Shown here piece after piece: positions 29,290 through 37,987 of a DNA stretch of 64,000 nucleotides. The stretch comes from Hydrogenophaga sp. (lineage in GTDB: Bacteria > Pseudomonadota > Gammaproteobacteria > Burkholderiales > Burkholderiaceae_C). The stretch lies in assembly GCA_011391595.1 (NCBI GenBank), contig JAABQG010000013.1:1-64000 (forward strand). Reading direction: 5' to 3'. The position numbers were made by a program, and so were the translations under genes. The first letter of the stretch is position 1, and each line of letters begins with the position of its first letter. The notes under the pieces are model-generated. The model had not been told where the DNA came from. It made no database searches and saw nothing but the letters and a program-made list of their open reading frames with translations.

Positions 29290-31305
29290 CTATCCGCGCG
29301 TGATCTTGAGCACCTTGGTGCCTCCGCTGCGCTTGGGCGCATCGCCATGCGGTGTAAAGGGCTTGCCGCTGCGAACCGGTTTTGCAAAACCAGGCTTGGA
29401 GAAGGCAGGCTTGCGGGCAGCGAAATCGCCGCTACGTGGTGCAAACCCTTCATTTCGAGGAGCGAAGCCGTCCTTGCGCGGCGCGAAACCTTCGTTGCGT
29501 GGTGCAAAGCTCTCATTACGGGGCGCAAAGCTCTCGTTACGGGGTGCATAACTTCCATTGCGTGGCGCAAAGCCTTCATTGCGATTGCCGCCACCGAAGC
29601 CTTCATTGAAGCCGCTGCGACGATCGTAGCTGCGCTCGTCACGCTGGCCGAAACCGCCATCATTGGCACCGAACTGACGCGGACCGCCGCGCACATGCCG
29701 GTCGGCATTTCCACCACCGAAGCCGCCGCGGGCACCACCGCCGCCAAAATTCCGGTCGCGCGACGGGGTGTCACGAGGTCCGCGGTCGCCAAACCCGGAC
29801 TTGCCGAACTTGACGGGTGCAGAGGCCGGGAAACGCTGTGTCGGCTCAAGACCTGGAATGGTCTCAGCTTTGAAATGTTGATGGCTGTAGGACTCGATAT
29901 CGAAAATCTTGCGACGATCACGGAACTCGGCGAAGGTCACCGCAATACCGTCACGGCCGGCGCGACCGGTGCGTCCAATGCGGTGGGTGTAATCCTCGGC
30001 CTTCATCGGCAAGCCGAAGTTGAAGACATGGGTGACCGTCGGCACATCGAGGCCTCGCGCAGCGACGTCGGTGGCCACCAGGATCTGAACCTGGCCTTGG
30101 CGCAGCGCCATAAGGCGGCGATTGCGCAAGCCCTGGCTGAGCGCACCGTGCAACGCCACGGCGCTGAAGCCGTCCTGCTGCAGGTCATTGGCCAGGCCAT
30201 CGCATTCGATCTGGGTGCTGGCAAACACGATGGCCTGATCGATCGTCGTGTCGCGCAGCCAGTGATCAAGCAACTTGCGCTTGTGGGCCGCGTTATCAGA
30301 CCAAAACAGCACCTGCTTGATGTTCGCGTGCTTTTCCTGGGGAGAGTCAATCTGGATCTTTTGCACGGACGCGCCGTTGTCATGCATCACGCGCATGGCC
30401 AGTTGCTGGATGCGCGGCGCAAAGGTGGCGCTGAACATCATGGTCTGCTGGCGCTGGCTGGTGAGTTGGTTGATTTCCGCCAGGTCGTCGGAGAAACCCA
30501 GGTCAAGCATTCGGTCAGCTTCGTCGACGACCAGGAACTTGACCTGGTCGAGCTTGATCTGCATCGAGCGCTGCAGGTCCAACAAACGGCCAGGCGTCGC
30601 CACAACCAGATCAGCGTTCTGCAGCTTGGCGATCTGGAGCTGGTACGGCATGCCGCCCACGACGTTCGCGACCCGCAGGCCGCGGCAATGCTTGACCAGT
30701 TCAATCGCGTCGTGCGCTACCTGTTGCGCAAGCTCGCGGGTGGGGCACACCACAAGAGCACCGGGCGATGGCGCCTTGAAGTTGCGGGCATTGGTCGGGT
30801 CTTTGCGCTTAGGACGCTTGGGGGCCGACTCACCCTTCGCGGCAGCCTCGGTCACGGCACGCTCGAAGTCAGCGCGCTCCTTGGCATCGGCATCTGCCTG
30901 GGTCTTGAGCAAGGTGTGCAGCACAGGCAGCAAGAAGGCAGCGGTCTTGCCGCTGCCGGTCTGGCTCGAAACCATCAGGTCAATGAAGCGCTGACCTTCG
31001 GCGGCGCCCGCCTGGCCAGGCAAGGCCTTCGGAATGGTCTGCAACTGGACCGTCGTGGGCTGGGTGTAGCCCAGATCGGCGACGGCCTGGATCAGTTCGG
31101 GTGCCAGGCCGAGCAGCACGAATCCGTTGGGCGTAACTTCTTCGGCCTCGGTCGGCTCGGCCTCGTCGGCCAAAAAGACTTCAGCGGGTTCGGAAAATTC
31201 CACCAACGGCTGATTGAACGCCGGGTTGGGGTTTACGGTAGAGGAATCAGCGGAAACGGATTCAACAGGCGAAAGGTCGCCCAGCACTTCAAAAGCGTCG
31301 GTCAT
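29290..31305 (-). CDS. DEAD-box ATP-dependent RNA helicase (RhlE/SrmB-like)
   Basis: 671 residues. An acidic N-terminal extension (about 60 residues) precedes the Q motif (GFVLLGLAPELIQAVADLGY). Motifs: SSQTGSGKTAAF (I), PTRELAQQV (Ia), TPGRLLD (Ib), VDEADRMLDLGF (II, DEAD), FSATF (III), HGALSQGLRNR, VATDVAARGLDVP (V) and HRIGRTGRAG (VI). A charged insert of about 40 residues (ADADAKERADFERA onward) separates motifs I and Ia. The C terminus is a low-complexity RNA-binding tail: Gly-rich, then tandem NEGFAPR-type heptads, then a basic end. Likely roles are ribosome assembly and cold-related RNA remodelling. Start at 31305 has GAG plus A-rich spacing; an upstream Met exists at 31353. Confidence 0.92.
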   Translation of the reverse strand: MTDAFEVLGDLSPVESVSADSSTVNPNPAFNQPLVEFSEPAEVFLADEAEPTEAEEVTPNGFVLLGLAPELIQAVADLGYTQPTTVQLQTIPKALPGQAGAAEGQRFIDLMVSSQTGSGKTAAFLLPVLHTLLKTQADADAKERADFERAVTEAAAKGESAPKRPKRKDPTNARNFKAPSPGALVVCPTRELAQQVAHDAIELVKHCRGLRVANVVGGMPYQLQIAKLQNADLVVATPGRLLDLQRSMQIKLDQVKFLVVDEADRMLDLGFSDDLAEINQLTSQRQQTMMFSATFAPRIQQLAMRVMHDNGASVQKIQIDSPQEKHANIKQVLFWSDNAAHKRKLLDHWLRDTTIDQAIVFASTQIECDGLANDLQQDGFSAVALHGALSQGLRNRRLMALRQGQVQILVATDVAARGLDVPTVTHVFNFGLPMKAEDYTHRIGRTGRAGRDGIAVTFAEFRDRRKIFDIESYSHQHFKAETIPGLEPTQRFPASAPVKFGKSGFGDRGPRDTPSRDRNFGGGGARGGFGGGNADRHVRGGPRQFGANDGGFGQRDERSYDRRSGFNEGFGGGNRNEGFAPRNGSYAPRNESFAPRNESFAPRNEGFAPRKDGFAPRNEGFAPRSGDFAARKPAFSKPGFAKPVRSGKPFTPHGDAPKRSGGTKVLKITRG
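29445..29600 (-). repeat. Tandem ~21 bp coding repeat in helicase tail
   Basis: About seven copies of a 21-24 bp unit encode variants of NE(G/S)FAPR (for example NESFAPRNESFAPR). Copies differ mainly at the second and third codons. It lies within the helicase C terminus and is in frame throughout. Boundaries are approximate. Confidence 0.75.
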
Positions 31306-31553
31306 TTTTTTCTCACACGAAGGCGCCGCAAAGGCTGCGACGCGCTTCGTCAATGGTTAAAAAACATCAACCATCAAACGAAGCCCAGTTTCAGTGAAGC
31401 GCGGAGGCTACGGCCTGGCAGCATGGTGACTGCTCACTGGATAGACTCTTATTGGCGAGTCCGGTGCATGAAGGGAGATGTACAAATATGTGTTGCTACT
31501 TGCAGCACAGCCAATGATTATGGCACAGAAATGAAAGTCATGCGGGTTTTTCC

Positions 31554-32138
31554 CTAGGCCGCAAGTTTCAGAAAGTGTTCGCGGTAGTGTTCCAGCTCGT
31601 CGATGGACTCATGCACATCCGCCAGCGCGGTATGTTTCTGCTGTTTCTTGAAGCCGTTGTACACCTCGGGCCGCCAGCGCTTGGCCAACTCCTTCAGGGT
31701 GCTGACGTCAAGATTGCGATAGTGGAAGAACGCTTCCAGTTTCGGCATGTAGTTCACCAGGAAACGGCGATCCTGGCTGATGGTGTTTCCGCACATTGGG
31801 GTGGTGCCCTTGGGGACGTAGCGGGCCAGAAACTCCAGAATCTGTGCCTCTGCCTGGCTTTCGGTCAGTGTTGATGCTTTGACTTTGTCGATCAGGCCGC
31901 TGCGGCCGTGTGTGCCCTTGTTCCAGGCGTCCATCTTATTCAACTGCTCGTCGCTCTGATGGATCACCAGCACCGGGCCTTCAACTCTCGGCACCAAGTG
32001 GGGTCCAGTCACAATCACGGCAATTTCGATCAGGCGCTCGGCCTGCGGGTCGAGCCCGGTCATTTCGCAGTCGATCCAGACCAGGTTCTGATCTGATTTG
32101 CCCAAAGCGGCTGGAGAGGTTTCAATAGCTTCTGTCAT
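31554..32138 (-). CDS. orn: Oligoribonuclease
   Basis: 194-residue DEDDh exonuclease that finishes RNA decay by hydrolysing di- to pentaribonucleotides and pGpG. Seen: [20 protein letters not shown] (Exo I with Asp and Glu), [16 protein letters not shown] (Exo II) and [18 protein letters not shown] (Exo III, His and Asp). It is divergent from the M48 protease. About 250 bp between its end and the helicase start contains no gene I can support. Confidence 0.95.
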   Translation of the reverse strand: MTEAIETSPAALGKSDQNLVWIDCEMTGLDPQAERLIEIAVIVTGPHLVPRVEGPVLVIHQSDEQLNKMDAWNKGTHGRSGLIDKVKASTLTESQAEAQILEFLARYVPKGTTPMCGNTISQDRRFLVNYMPKLEAFFHYRNLDVSTLKELAKRWRPEVYNGFKKQQKHTALADVHESIDELEHYREHFLKLAA

Positions 32139-32197
32139 GGCCGGGATTGTCGCCCATGCCCATGCAATGCCAAGGATTGCGCCTAAACTCCCGCCCT

Positions 32198-33478
32198 ATG
32201 CCCTCTTCCCTCTCTCCCTCCTTGGCACTCACATTGGTATTTGCCGGCACGCTGGTGGCGACATTGATGATCCGTTTCTGGCTCGCGTCTCGCCAGATTC
32301 GCTATGTCGCCCATCACCGCAACACCGTTCCTGCTGCATTCGCGGAAAAGATCAGCCTTGATGCCCACCAGAAGGCGGCCGACTACACGATCACCAAGAC
32401 GCGTTTCGGCCTGATTGAACTGGCGCTCGGCGCCGCCGTGTTGCTGGGCTGGACGCTGTTGGGCGGACTCGATGCCCTGAACCAGGCCCTGATGGCCTGG
32501 CTGGGCGGCGGACTGCTTCAGCAACTGGTCCTGATTGCTGGCTTCGCGCTGATCAGCGGATTGATCGACCTGCCGTTGACGCTGTACCAGACGTTCGTGA
32601 TCGAGGAGCGATTCGGCTTCAACAAAATCACACCGAAGCTCTGGCTGGCCGATCTGCTCAAGTCGACACTGATGGGGGCGTTGATCGGGCTGCCCATTGC
32701 GGCGCTGATCCTCTGGCTCATGGGGTCCACCGGGCAATTCTGGTGGCTCTGGGCTTGGTGCGCCTGGATGGGCTTCAACCTGCTGCTCCTGCTGATCTAT
32801 CCGACCTTCATCGCGCCCCTGTTCAACAAGTTCCAGCCACTGGAAGACGAATCGCTGAAAGCCCGCGTGACGGCCCTGATGCAACGCTGCGGCTTTTCTG
32901 CGAAGGGACTGTTTGTCATGGACGGCAGCAAGCGTAGCGCGCACGCCAATGCCTACTTCACCGGATTCGGGGCGGCCAAGCGCGTGGTTTTTTATGACAC
33001 GCTGCTGCGACAACTCGATCCGGGTGAGGTCGAGGCCGTACTGGCGCATGAGCTCGGGCATTTCAAGCACAAACACATCCTCAAACGCATCGGTAGCCTG
33101 TTTGCCCTGAGCCTGGCGGGCTTCGCTCTTCTGGGCTGGCTGTCGAGCCAGGCATGGTTCTATACCGGTCTTGGCGTGATCCCCAACCTGGGGGCGAAGC
33201 TGAATGCGCCGAACGATGCACTCGCGCTGCTGCTGTTCCTGCTTGCGGTGCCCGTGTTTACGTTTTTCATTGCGCCGCTTCTGGCCCAGCTGTCGCGCAA
33301 GCATGAGTTCGAGGCGGACGCCTACGCGGTCGCGCAAACCAGCGGCCCGAGCCTGGCTCATGCGCTGCTCAAGCTTTACCAGGACAACGCCTCCACCCTG
33401 ACGCCGGATCCACTGTATGTGAAGTTCTATTACTCCCATCCGCCAGCATCAGAGCGTCTGACTCGGATGATGGCCTGA
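32198..33478 (+). CDS. M48-family membrane metallopeptidase (Ste24-like)
   Basis: 426 residues, about six or seven transmembrane helices with a cytoplasmic-side active site. The Zn motif is AVLAHELGHFKHKHI (HExxH), with the third ligand in SRKHEFEADAYAVAQ. The N-terminal part has the Ste24-like segment LIDLPLTLYQTFVIEERFGF, placing it with CAAX-protease-type enzymes rather than HtpX. In bacteria such enzymes are thought to take part in membrane protein quality control. Start at 32198 was chosen at the Met opening the conserved N terminus; no ribosome-binding site is clear. Confidence 0.9.
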   Translation: MPSSLSPSLALTLVFAGTLVATLMIRFWLASRQIRYVAHHRNTVPAAFAEKISLDAHQKAADYTITKTRFGLIELALGAAVLLGWTLLGGLDALNQALMAWLGGGLLQQLVLIAGFALISGLIDLPLTLYQTFVIEERFGFNKITPKLWLADLLKSTLMGALIGLPIAALILWLMGSTGQFWWLWAWCAWMGFNLLLLLIYPTFIAPLFNKFQPLEDESLKARVTALMQRCGFSAKGLFVMDGSKRSAHANAYFTGFGAAKRVVFYDTLLRQLDPGEVEAVLAHELGHFKHKHILKRIGSLFALSLAGFALLGWLSSQAWFYTGLGVIPNLGAKLNAPNDALALLLFLLAVPVFTFFIAPLLAQLSRKHEFEADAYAVAQTSGPSLAHALLKLYQDNASTLTPDPLYVKFYYSHPPASERLTRMMA

Positions 33479-33491
33479 AGAACGGCTCGCC

Positions 33492-33836
33492 ATGGTCAGA
33501 TTGAAAGAAAATGAGCCTCATTCCAGCGTAAAAAGGCTGTTGTCTGCTACAGAAATAGTAGCGTTAATGGCCCGATTGGAGGGCTGGCGACTCAACGGAG
33601 ACGGAACTGCGGTGGCCATTGAAAAGACCTACCTTTTTACGGATTTCCACCAGACTATGGCCTTCGTGAATGCCGTCGCCTTTGTGGCGCACGCGCAAAA
33701 CCACCACCCGGATCTGCGTGTCGGCTACGACCAATGCACAGTGGCTTGGCGCACCCACGATATCGGCGGCATCTCCCGCGCGGATCTGGACTGTGCCGCG
33801 CGGATCGACGCATTACTTGTGGCATGTGCCGAATGA
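33492..33836 (+). CDS. phhB: Pterin-4a-carbinolamine dehydratase
   Basis: 114 residues. Recycles the 4a-hydroxy-tetrahydrobiopterin made by phenylalanine hydroxylase. Recognised by LEGWRLNGDG, YLFTDFHQTMAFVNAVAFVAHAQNHHPDL (the HxxHHP catalytic region spans AHAQNHHPD) and VAWRTHDIGGISRADLDCA. No phhA is in the window. The N terminus contains a GCTAC-N7-GTAGC palindrome (33546-33562), so the first 20 residues are atypical. It is 13 bp after the M48 gene and probably cotranscribed. Confidence 0.9.
   Translation: MVRLKENEPHSSVKRLLSATEIVALMARLEGWRLNGDGTAVAIEKTYLFTDFHQTMAFVNAVAFVAHAQNHHPDLRVGYDQCTVAWRTHDIGGISRADLDCAARIDALLVACAE
33546..33562. repeat. GCTAY-N7-RTAGC palindrome inside phhB start
   Basis: GCTAC-AGAAATA-GTAGC, coding part of the SATEIVA segment of the pterin dehydratase. 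Same architecture as 25602 and 47935. Confidence 0.45.
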
Positions 33837-33867
33837 AAGCGCCCGCTTGAATGCCCCGACGTCAACG

Positions 33868-34770
33868 ATGGAGCCTGGACTGGTGGTCGCGGGGCATGGC
33901 CGCCACTGCCTGGTAGAGACGCCAGATGGCCGGCGGGTGATCTGTCACCCACGGGGCAAGAAAAGCCAGTCGGTGGTGGGCGACCACGTCTTGTGGCAGC
34001 CCTCACAGGATGAGGGCACGATCGAGAAAGTGGAGGAGCGGCGGAACCTTTTCTACCGCCAGGATGAAATCCGGACCAAGTTGTTTGCCGCCAACCTCGA
34101 CCAGATCCTGATCCTGATCGCCGCCGAGCCCGAGTTCTCGGAGAGCCAGCTCTCGCGAGCCCTGATTGCTGCGGAGGCCGAACGCATCACACCCCTGATC
34201 ATGCTCAACAAGAGCGATTTATCCAGTCCATTCTCGTTGGCCTGGGACCGGCTGGCGCCGTATCGCGACATGGGATACGCCATGCTGCCAGTTTCACTGA
34301 AAACCGGGCAGACGTTACAGATGCAGCCGATTCTCGAATTGCTGGAAGGAAAGACAACCTTGGTGTTGGGGCCGTCCGGCGCGGGCAAGAGCACACTGAT
34401 CAACCGACTGGTGCCTGGTGCTGGGGTGGTGACCAATGAGATCTCCCAGGCACTCAATTCAGGCAAGCACACCACCACCAGCACGACATGGTATTGGGTG
34501 GACCGGGCGCATCGAACGGCCTTGATTGATTCGCCGGGGTTTCAGGAATTCGGCCTGCACCACGTCGACCCGATGCAGCTGGCCGCCTACATGCCAGACC
34601 TCAAACCGCATGTAGCCCGCTGCAAGTTCTATAACTGCACGCACTTGCATGAACCGGGCTGCGGCGTCCTTGCCGCGGTAAACGGCAACGGATCAGACGG
34701 AAGAATCAGCCCCAGACGCCACCGGATCTACGCGGACCTCTTCGCCGAGTTGTCGCAAACCCGGTACTGA
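33868..34770 (+). CDS. rsgA: Ribosome small-subunit-dependent GTPase A
   Basis: 300-residue circularly permuted GTPase that promotes late 30S maturation. The N-terminal OB fold runs to about residue 70. GTPase motifs occur in permuted order: LNKSD (G4), LGPSGAGKSTLIN (G1), then IDSPGFQEFG (G3). The C-terminal Zn motif is CKFYNCTHLHEPGCGV. Start is uncertain: ATG 33868 is used, and TTG 33847 or further upstream are possible because the frame overlaps the end of phhB. Confidence 0.94.
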   Translation: MEPGLVVAGHGRHCLVETPDGRRVICHPRGKKSQSVVGDHVLWQPSQDEGTIEKVEERRNLFYRQDEIRTKLFAANLDQILILIAAEPEFSESQLSRALIAAEAERITPLIMLNKSDLSSPFSLAWDRLAPYRDMGYAMLPVSLKTGQTLQMQPILELLEGKTTLVLGPSGAGKSTLINRLVPGAGVVTNEISQALNSGKHTTTSTTWYWVDRAHRTALIDSPGFQEFGLHHVDPMQLAAYMPDLKPHVARCKFYNCTHLHEPGCGVLAAVNGNGSDGRISPRRHRIYADLFAELSQTRY

Positions 34771-34829
34771 CACCAAAATTTTCGCGCGTCTAAGCCCAGG
34801 GGCTGGCTGGAAAAATCGTGCCGCGCCCT

Positions 34830-35822
34830 TCAACCGAGCAGGCGTGCGAGCGTCAGTAGAGCGAGCAAAACCACCCACATCACCACCGAGCGCCAGACCA
34901 GACCGACGACCTGCGCCAGGTGTGCGGGCTCGGGTTCTCGTCCGGATGCGGCGCCGGCGGGACCTGTAGTCCGCTGCCCGATGTCGCCTTCGGAATCGCC
35001 ATCTGGCGAAGTGACCACGGTCTTGAGCGCTTCTCCACCGAGCCGAACATTGATCGCGCCCGCAGTGGCCGCGACGATAAGGCCGTCGTTGCCATCCGGG
35101 AAGCGTTGCGCATAGTTGCGCCAGCTGTCGATGGCCTCCTCGAAACTGCCAACAACGGCGAATCCCAGCGCGGTGACACGGGCAGGCAACCAATCAATGA
35201 CATTCCAGGCATCTGACGCCGCAGTCTGCAGGGCTTCACTTGCCGGATGCCGGGATACGCTGGTCTGGTGACGCCAGTAGCGTGCGACAAATTCGCTGCT
35301 CCGATACAGTACGGCCCCGGCAGGCCCGAGTCCAAAGGCAGCCAGAACCGAAAACCAAGCCAACACACCGAACACGTGACGGTGTGCCGCCAACACAGAG
35401 TGCTCGATCACATGGCGCACGATCTCGCTACGTGGAAGTTCGCTGGCATCCACCTGCTGCCACCGCGCCAGCAGTTCCCGCGCACGGCTTTCCTCGCCCG
35501 CATCGAGCGCATCACGAAGGTCCGTGAAATGATGGCTGAACTGTCGAAATCCCAATGTCACATAGAGCAGAGCGGCATTCCACAGAACGGCAAAAGGCCA
35601 TCCGAGCAGGTTGCCCAGCGACCAGTGAATGGCAAGAGCCCCCAGCGTGGGGACACCAACCGCAAGACCCCAGGCAACCCATCCGTGATGAGATCTGCCG
35701 GCGTCAAAATTCTGGCTGACCCAACGCGCCCAGGCCCGCATGCCGGCATAAATCGGATTGCTCGGCGCCAGCGGGCGAACCTGCTCCACCAGCAAGGCAA
35801 ACAGAATTGCAAAAAAACTCAT
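34830..35822 (-). CDS. CobD/CbiB-family membrane protein
   Basis: 330 residues, about five hydrophobic segments. MSFFAILFALLVEQVRPL at the start and WNVIDWLPARVTALGFAVVGS in the second half resemble CobD/CbiB, the adenosylcobinamide-phosphate synthase of cobalamin synthesis. The C-terminal ATAGAINVRLGGEA block is also family-like. No other cobalamin gene is nearby, and stand-alone relatives in Burkholderiales may have another role. Start at 35822 is the Met opening the hydrophobic N terminus. It lies 50 bp after nudL in the same direction. Confidence 0.75.
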   Translation of the reverse strand: MSFFAILFALLVEQVRPLAPSNPIYAGMRAWARWVSQNFDAGRSHHGWVAWGLAVGVPTLGALAIHWSLGNLLGWPFAVLWNAALLYVTLGFRQFSHHFTDLRDALDAGEESRARELLARWQQVDASELPRSEIVRHVIEHSVLAAHRHVFGVLAWFSVLAAFGLGPAGAVLYRSSEFVARYWRHQTSVSRHPASEALQTAASDAWNVIDWLPARVTALGFAVVGSFEEAIDSWRNYAQRFPDGNDGLIVAATAGAINVRLGGEALKTVVTSPDGDSEGDIGQRTTGPAGAASGREPEPAHLAQVVGLVWRSVVMWVVLLALLTLARLLG

Positions 35823-35872
35823 GGGCGCATCATAACGAGCCGATAAGCCGTCGCAGCGCACGCCGATCAGCT

Positions 35873-36586
35873 TCAAGCCGACAAAAAACGGTAAAAATTG
35901 CGCAGCATGCCAGCGGTCGCACCCCAGATGTAGCGCTCGGTGGAGCTATCTGGCGCTGACTCGTTGTACGGCATGGAGAACCACTCCCGTCGCACGCCCT
36001 CCCATTCAAAGGCATGGCGGTGGTGGTTCGCCGGATTCATGAGGAAATCAAGCGGGACTTCGAATGCATCGGCCACCTCAAACGCGTTCGGACGCAATTC
36101 GAAGTCCGGCTGCACGAGAGCGACGACCGGCGTGACGATGAACGAAGTTCCTGTGGTGTATGTCGGCAAAGTACCCAAGACTTGCACAAATTTGGCGTCA
36201 AGCCCAACCTCCTCTTGGGCTTCGCGCAGTGCCGCCGCGGTGACGTCGATATCCGAATCATCGACACGTCCCCCCGGAAATGCGATCTGTCCTGAGTGCG
36301 TTGACAGGTGGGCCGTGCGCTCGGTCAGAAGGACGGTGGGCCGACTGGCGTCACGACCGCGCATCACGATAGGGATCAAGACGGCCGCGCGCGCCGGCAA
36401 GCGATCGGCGAATCTCTTCTCCAGCACCACTTCGGGCTCCCAGACCGGAGGCATCGCAAACCGACTCAGCAAAGCCGCAGGTGTCAACGCCGAGGATTCG
36501 ACACGCGGCAGATGCGCATCAACGCCCGTTACAGGTATCAATCGCGGATCAAATTGCGGCAGCTTGGACAGGGGATGGTGTGACAC
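35873..36586 (-). CDS. nudL: Nudix hydrolase, CoA pyrophosphatase type
   Basis: 237 residues. The Nudix box is GGRVDDSDIDVTAAALREAQ followed by EEVGLD. It is preceded by LLTERTAHLSTHSGQIAFPG, the UPF0035/NudL signature that selects CoA and its derivatives. The N-terminal 60 residues are variable. It hydrolyses CoA to 4'-phosphopantetheine and 3',5'-ADP in relatives. Encoded downstream of the rpsP operon, behind its terminator. Confidence 0.87.
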   Translation of the reverse strand: MSHHPLSKLPQFDPRLIPVTGVDAHLPRVESSALTPAALLSRFAMPPVWEPEVVLEKRFADRLPARAAVLIPIVMRGRDASRPTVLLTERTAHLSTHSGQIAFPGGRVDDSDIDVTAAALREAQEEVGLDAKFVQVLGTLPTYTTGTSFIVTPVVALVQPDFELRPNAFEVADAFEVPLDFLMNPANHHRHAFEWEGVRREWFSMPYNESAPDSSTERYIWGATAGMLRNFYRFLSA

Positions 36587-36600
36587 GACGGGTCGCCGGG

Positions 36601-36639
36601 AAAAAGAAAGCCGCCTGGCGCAAACGCTTCAGGCGGCTT
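36601..36639 (-). terminator. Terminator of rpsP-rimM-trmD-rplS operon
   Basis: On the minus strand AAGCCGCCTG and CAGGCGGCTT (36630-36639 and 36608-36617) form a 10 bp stem, followed by TCTTTTT. It lies just after rplS. Confidence 0.85.
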
Positions 36640-36657
36640 GAGGCGAGGAAGGGCTGT

Positions 36658-37062
36658 TTACGCTGCGGCAACCTTGGCTGCAGCCTTCGCAGCAGCAACT
36701 TTGGCACGGTTCGGCAGCTTTTCCTTGATACGGGCGGACTTTCCGCTGCGGTCACGCAGATAGTACAGCTTGGCGCGACGGACATCACCACGGCGCTTGA
36801 CTTCAATGCTTGCGATGAGCGGGCTGTAGGTCTGGAAAGTACGTTCCACACCTTCGCCACTGGAAATCTTGCGCACCGTGAAGCCGCTGTTGAGGCCACG
36901 ATTGCGTTTTGCGATGACAACGCCTTCGTAGGCCTGAAGCCGCTTGCGCGCACCTTCAACCACATTGACGCTCACGATCACCGTGTCGCCAGGGGAAAAT
37001 TCCGGAATTTTCTTGCCGAGACGGGCAATTTCTTCCTGTTCGAGAGTCTGGATCAGATTCAT
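36658..37062 (-). CDS. rplS: 50S ribosomal protein L19
   Basis: 134 residues. [20 protein letters not shown], the [20 protein letters not shown] block and [20 protein letters not shown] identify L19, which sits at the 30S-50S interface. An Ala/Lys-rich tail ([15 protein letters not shown]) extends beyond the usual length of about 115, as in other Comamonadaceae. Last gene of the operon; a TATAAT just upstream may allow separate expression. Confidence 0.97.
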   Translation of the reverse strand: MNLIQTLEQEEIARLGKKIPEFSPGDTVIVSVNVVEGARKRLQAYEGVVIAKRNRGLNSGFTVRKISSGEGVERTFQTYSPLIASIEVKRRGDVRRAKLYYLRDRSGKSARIKEKLPNRAKVAAAKAAAKVAAA

Positions 37063-37169
37063 GATTACCTCTTTGGATCGTGCCCACGCTACACAAAAGG
37101 CGGCAAGAACGCATTGATTGCGCTGATTTCTTGTATTCCGCGGCCGGGCAGAGGATCGAAAAGTTTACG

Positions 37170-37175
37170 ATTATA
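37170..37175 (-). promoter_or_regulatory. Possible internal -10 element for rplS
   Basis: A perfect TATAAT on the minus strand, directly after the trmD stop and about 110 bp before rplS. No good -35 was seen, so confidence is limited. Confidence 0.35.
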
Positions 37176-37949
37176 CTAATTTTTTCCATCCAGAGGCCGA
37201 CCCACAATCGGCGTCACAAGCGCGGCTTCATCGGCATGATCCAGGTGCCCTGCTGCCCGTGCCGCCTGGATCAGGTCAGGCCGATGCCGGGCAGTAATCT
37301 CAAGCCGGCGGTCCCTGCGCCAGCGCTCGATGTTGGCGTGATGGCCCGACATCAGCGCCGCGGGAACCGGCACGCCATGCCAGTCCTCCGGGCGGGTGAA
37401 ATGTGGGCAATCCAGCAACCCGTCCAGCGCCGGATTGAAACTGTCCATCTGGTGACTGCCTTCGTCATTGAGCACGCCGGGCTGAAGACGCGCGACTGCA
37501 TCTAGCAAGGCCAGTGCCGCGATTTCCCCGCCAGACAGGACAAAATCCCCCAGACTGATCTGAGCATCGACGTGCGCGTCGATAAAACGCTGATCGACGC
37601 CTTCGTAGCGACCACAGACCAGAATCGCGCCGCGGCTTGCAGACCATCTTGAAACCTCAGCATGGTCGAGTTTCTTGCCGATCGGCGAAAATAGAACCAC
37701 GGGCGCAGCCTCAACGCGGTTGGCACGAATGGCTTTGAGACATTGGAGCAAGGGTTCGGCCATCATGACCATTCCAGGCCCACCGCCAAAAGGTCGATCA
37801 TCGACTCGCCTGTATTTTCCCTCGGAAAAATCACGCAGGTTCCAGAGCCGTACGTCCACCAGACCCGCATCAAAGGCCCGACGTGTCACACCATGGGTCA
37901 AGAAAGGCGGAAATAGTTCAGAAAACAGGGTGATGACGTCAAAGCGCAT
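37176..37949 (-). CDS. trmD: tRNA (guanine-37-N1)-methyltransferase
   Basis: 257 residues, SPOUT-fold. Methylates G37 of tRNAs to prevent frameshifting. MRFDVITLFSELFPPFLTHG, DDRPFGGGPGMVMMAEPL, the knot region LVCGRYEGVDQRFID and ISLGDFVLSGGEIAALALLD are all present, followed by the DCPHFTRPEDWHGVPVP segment. Start at 37949 is the Met at the conserved N terminus; the frame is open a further 19 codons. It lies 38 bp after rimM. Confidence 0.97.
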   Translation of the reverse strand: MRFDVITLFSELFPPFLTHGVTRRAFDAGLVDVRLWNLRDFSEGKYRRVDDRPFGGGPGMVMMAEPLLQCLKAIRANRVEAAPVVLFSPIGKKLDHAEVSRWSASRGAILVCGRYEGVDQRFIDAHVDAQISLGDFVLSGGEIAALALLDAVARLQPGVLNDEGSHQMDSFNPALDGLLDCPHFTRPEDWHGVPVPAALMSGHHANIERWRRDRRLEITARHRPDLIQAARAAGHLDHADEAALVTPIVGRPLDGKN

Positions 37950-37987
37950 ATGCAATACCGGTTCGCCAACTCGCCTCTCCTGGCCAT

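Noticed and set aside
26682-29290. tRNA-Lys-linked integrative element with att duplication
   Set aside because: I found no integrase gene and no second copy of the tRNA-Lys 3' end downstream, so only an accessory-looking patch is claimed.
29445-29600. Tandem repeats that might suggest a CRISPR array or satellite
   Set aside because: The unit is 21-24 bp without spacers, stays in frame, and encodes the helicase tail.
31354-31553. Small frames in the gap between the DEAD-box helicase and orn
   Set aside because: None has both a good ribosome-binding site and a plausible protein; the stretch is best read as intergenic.
29182-31557. A 791-codon open frame on the plus strand opposite the DEAD-box helicase
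   Set aside because: It has no recognisable domain or ribosome-binding site and mirrors the codon bias of the helicase on the other strand, whose motifs are complete.
34830-36586. CobD-like and Nudix genes as part of a cobalamin cluster
   Set aside because: No other cobalamin gene is near and the Nudix protein has the CoA-specific signature.
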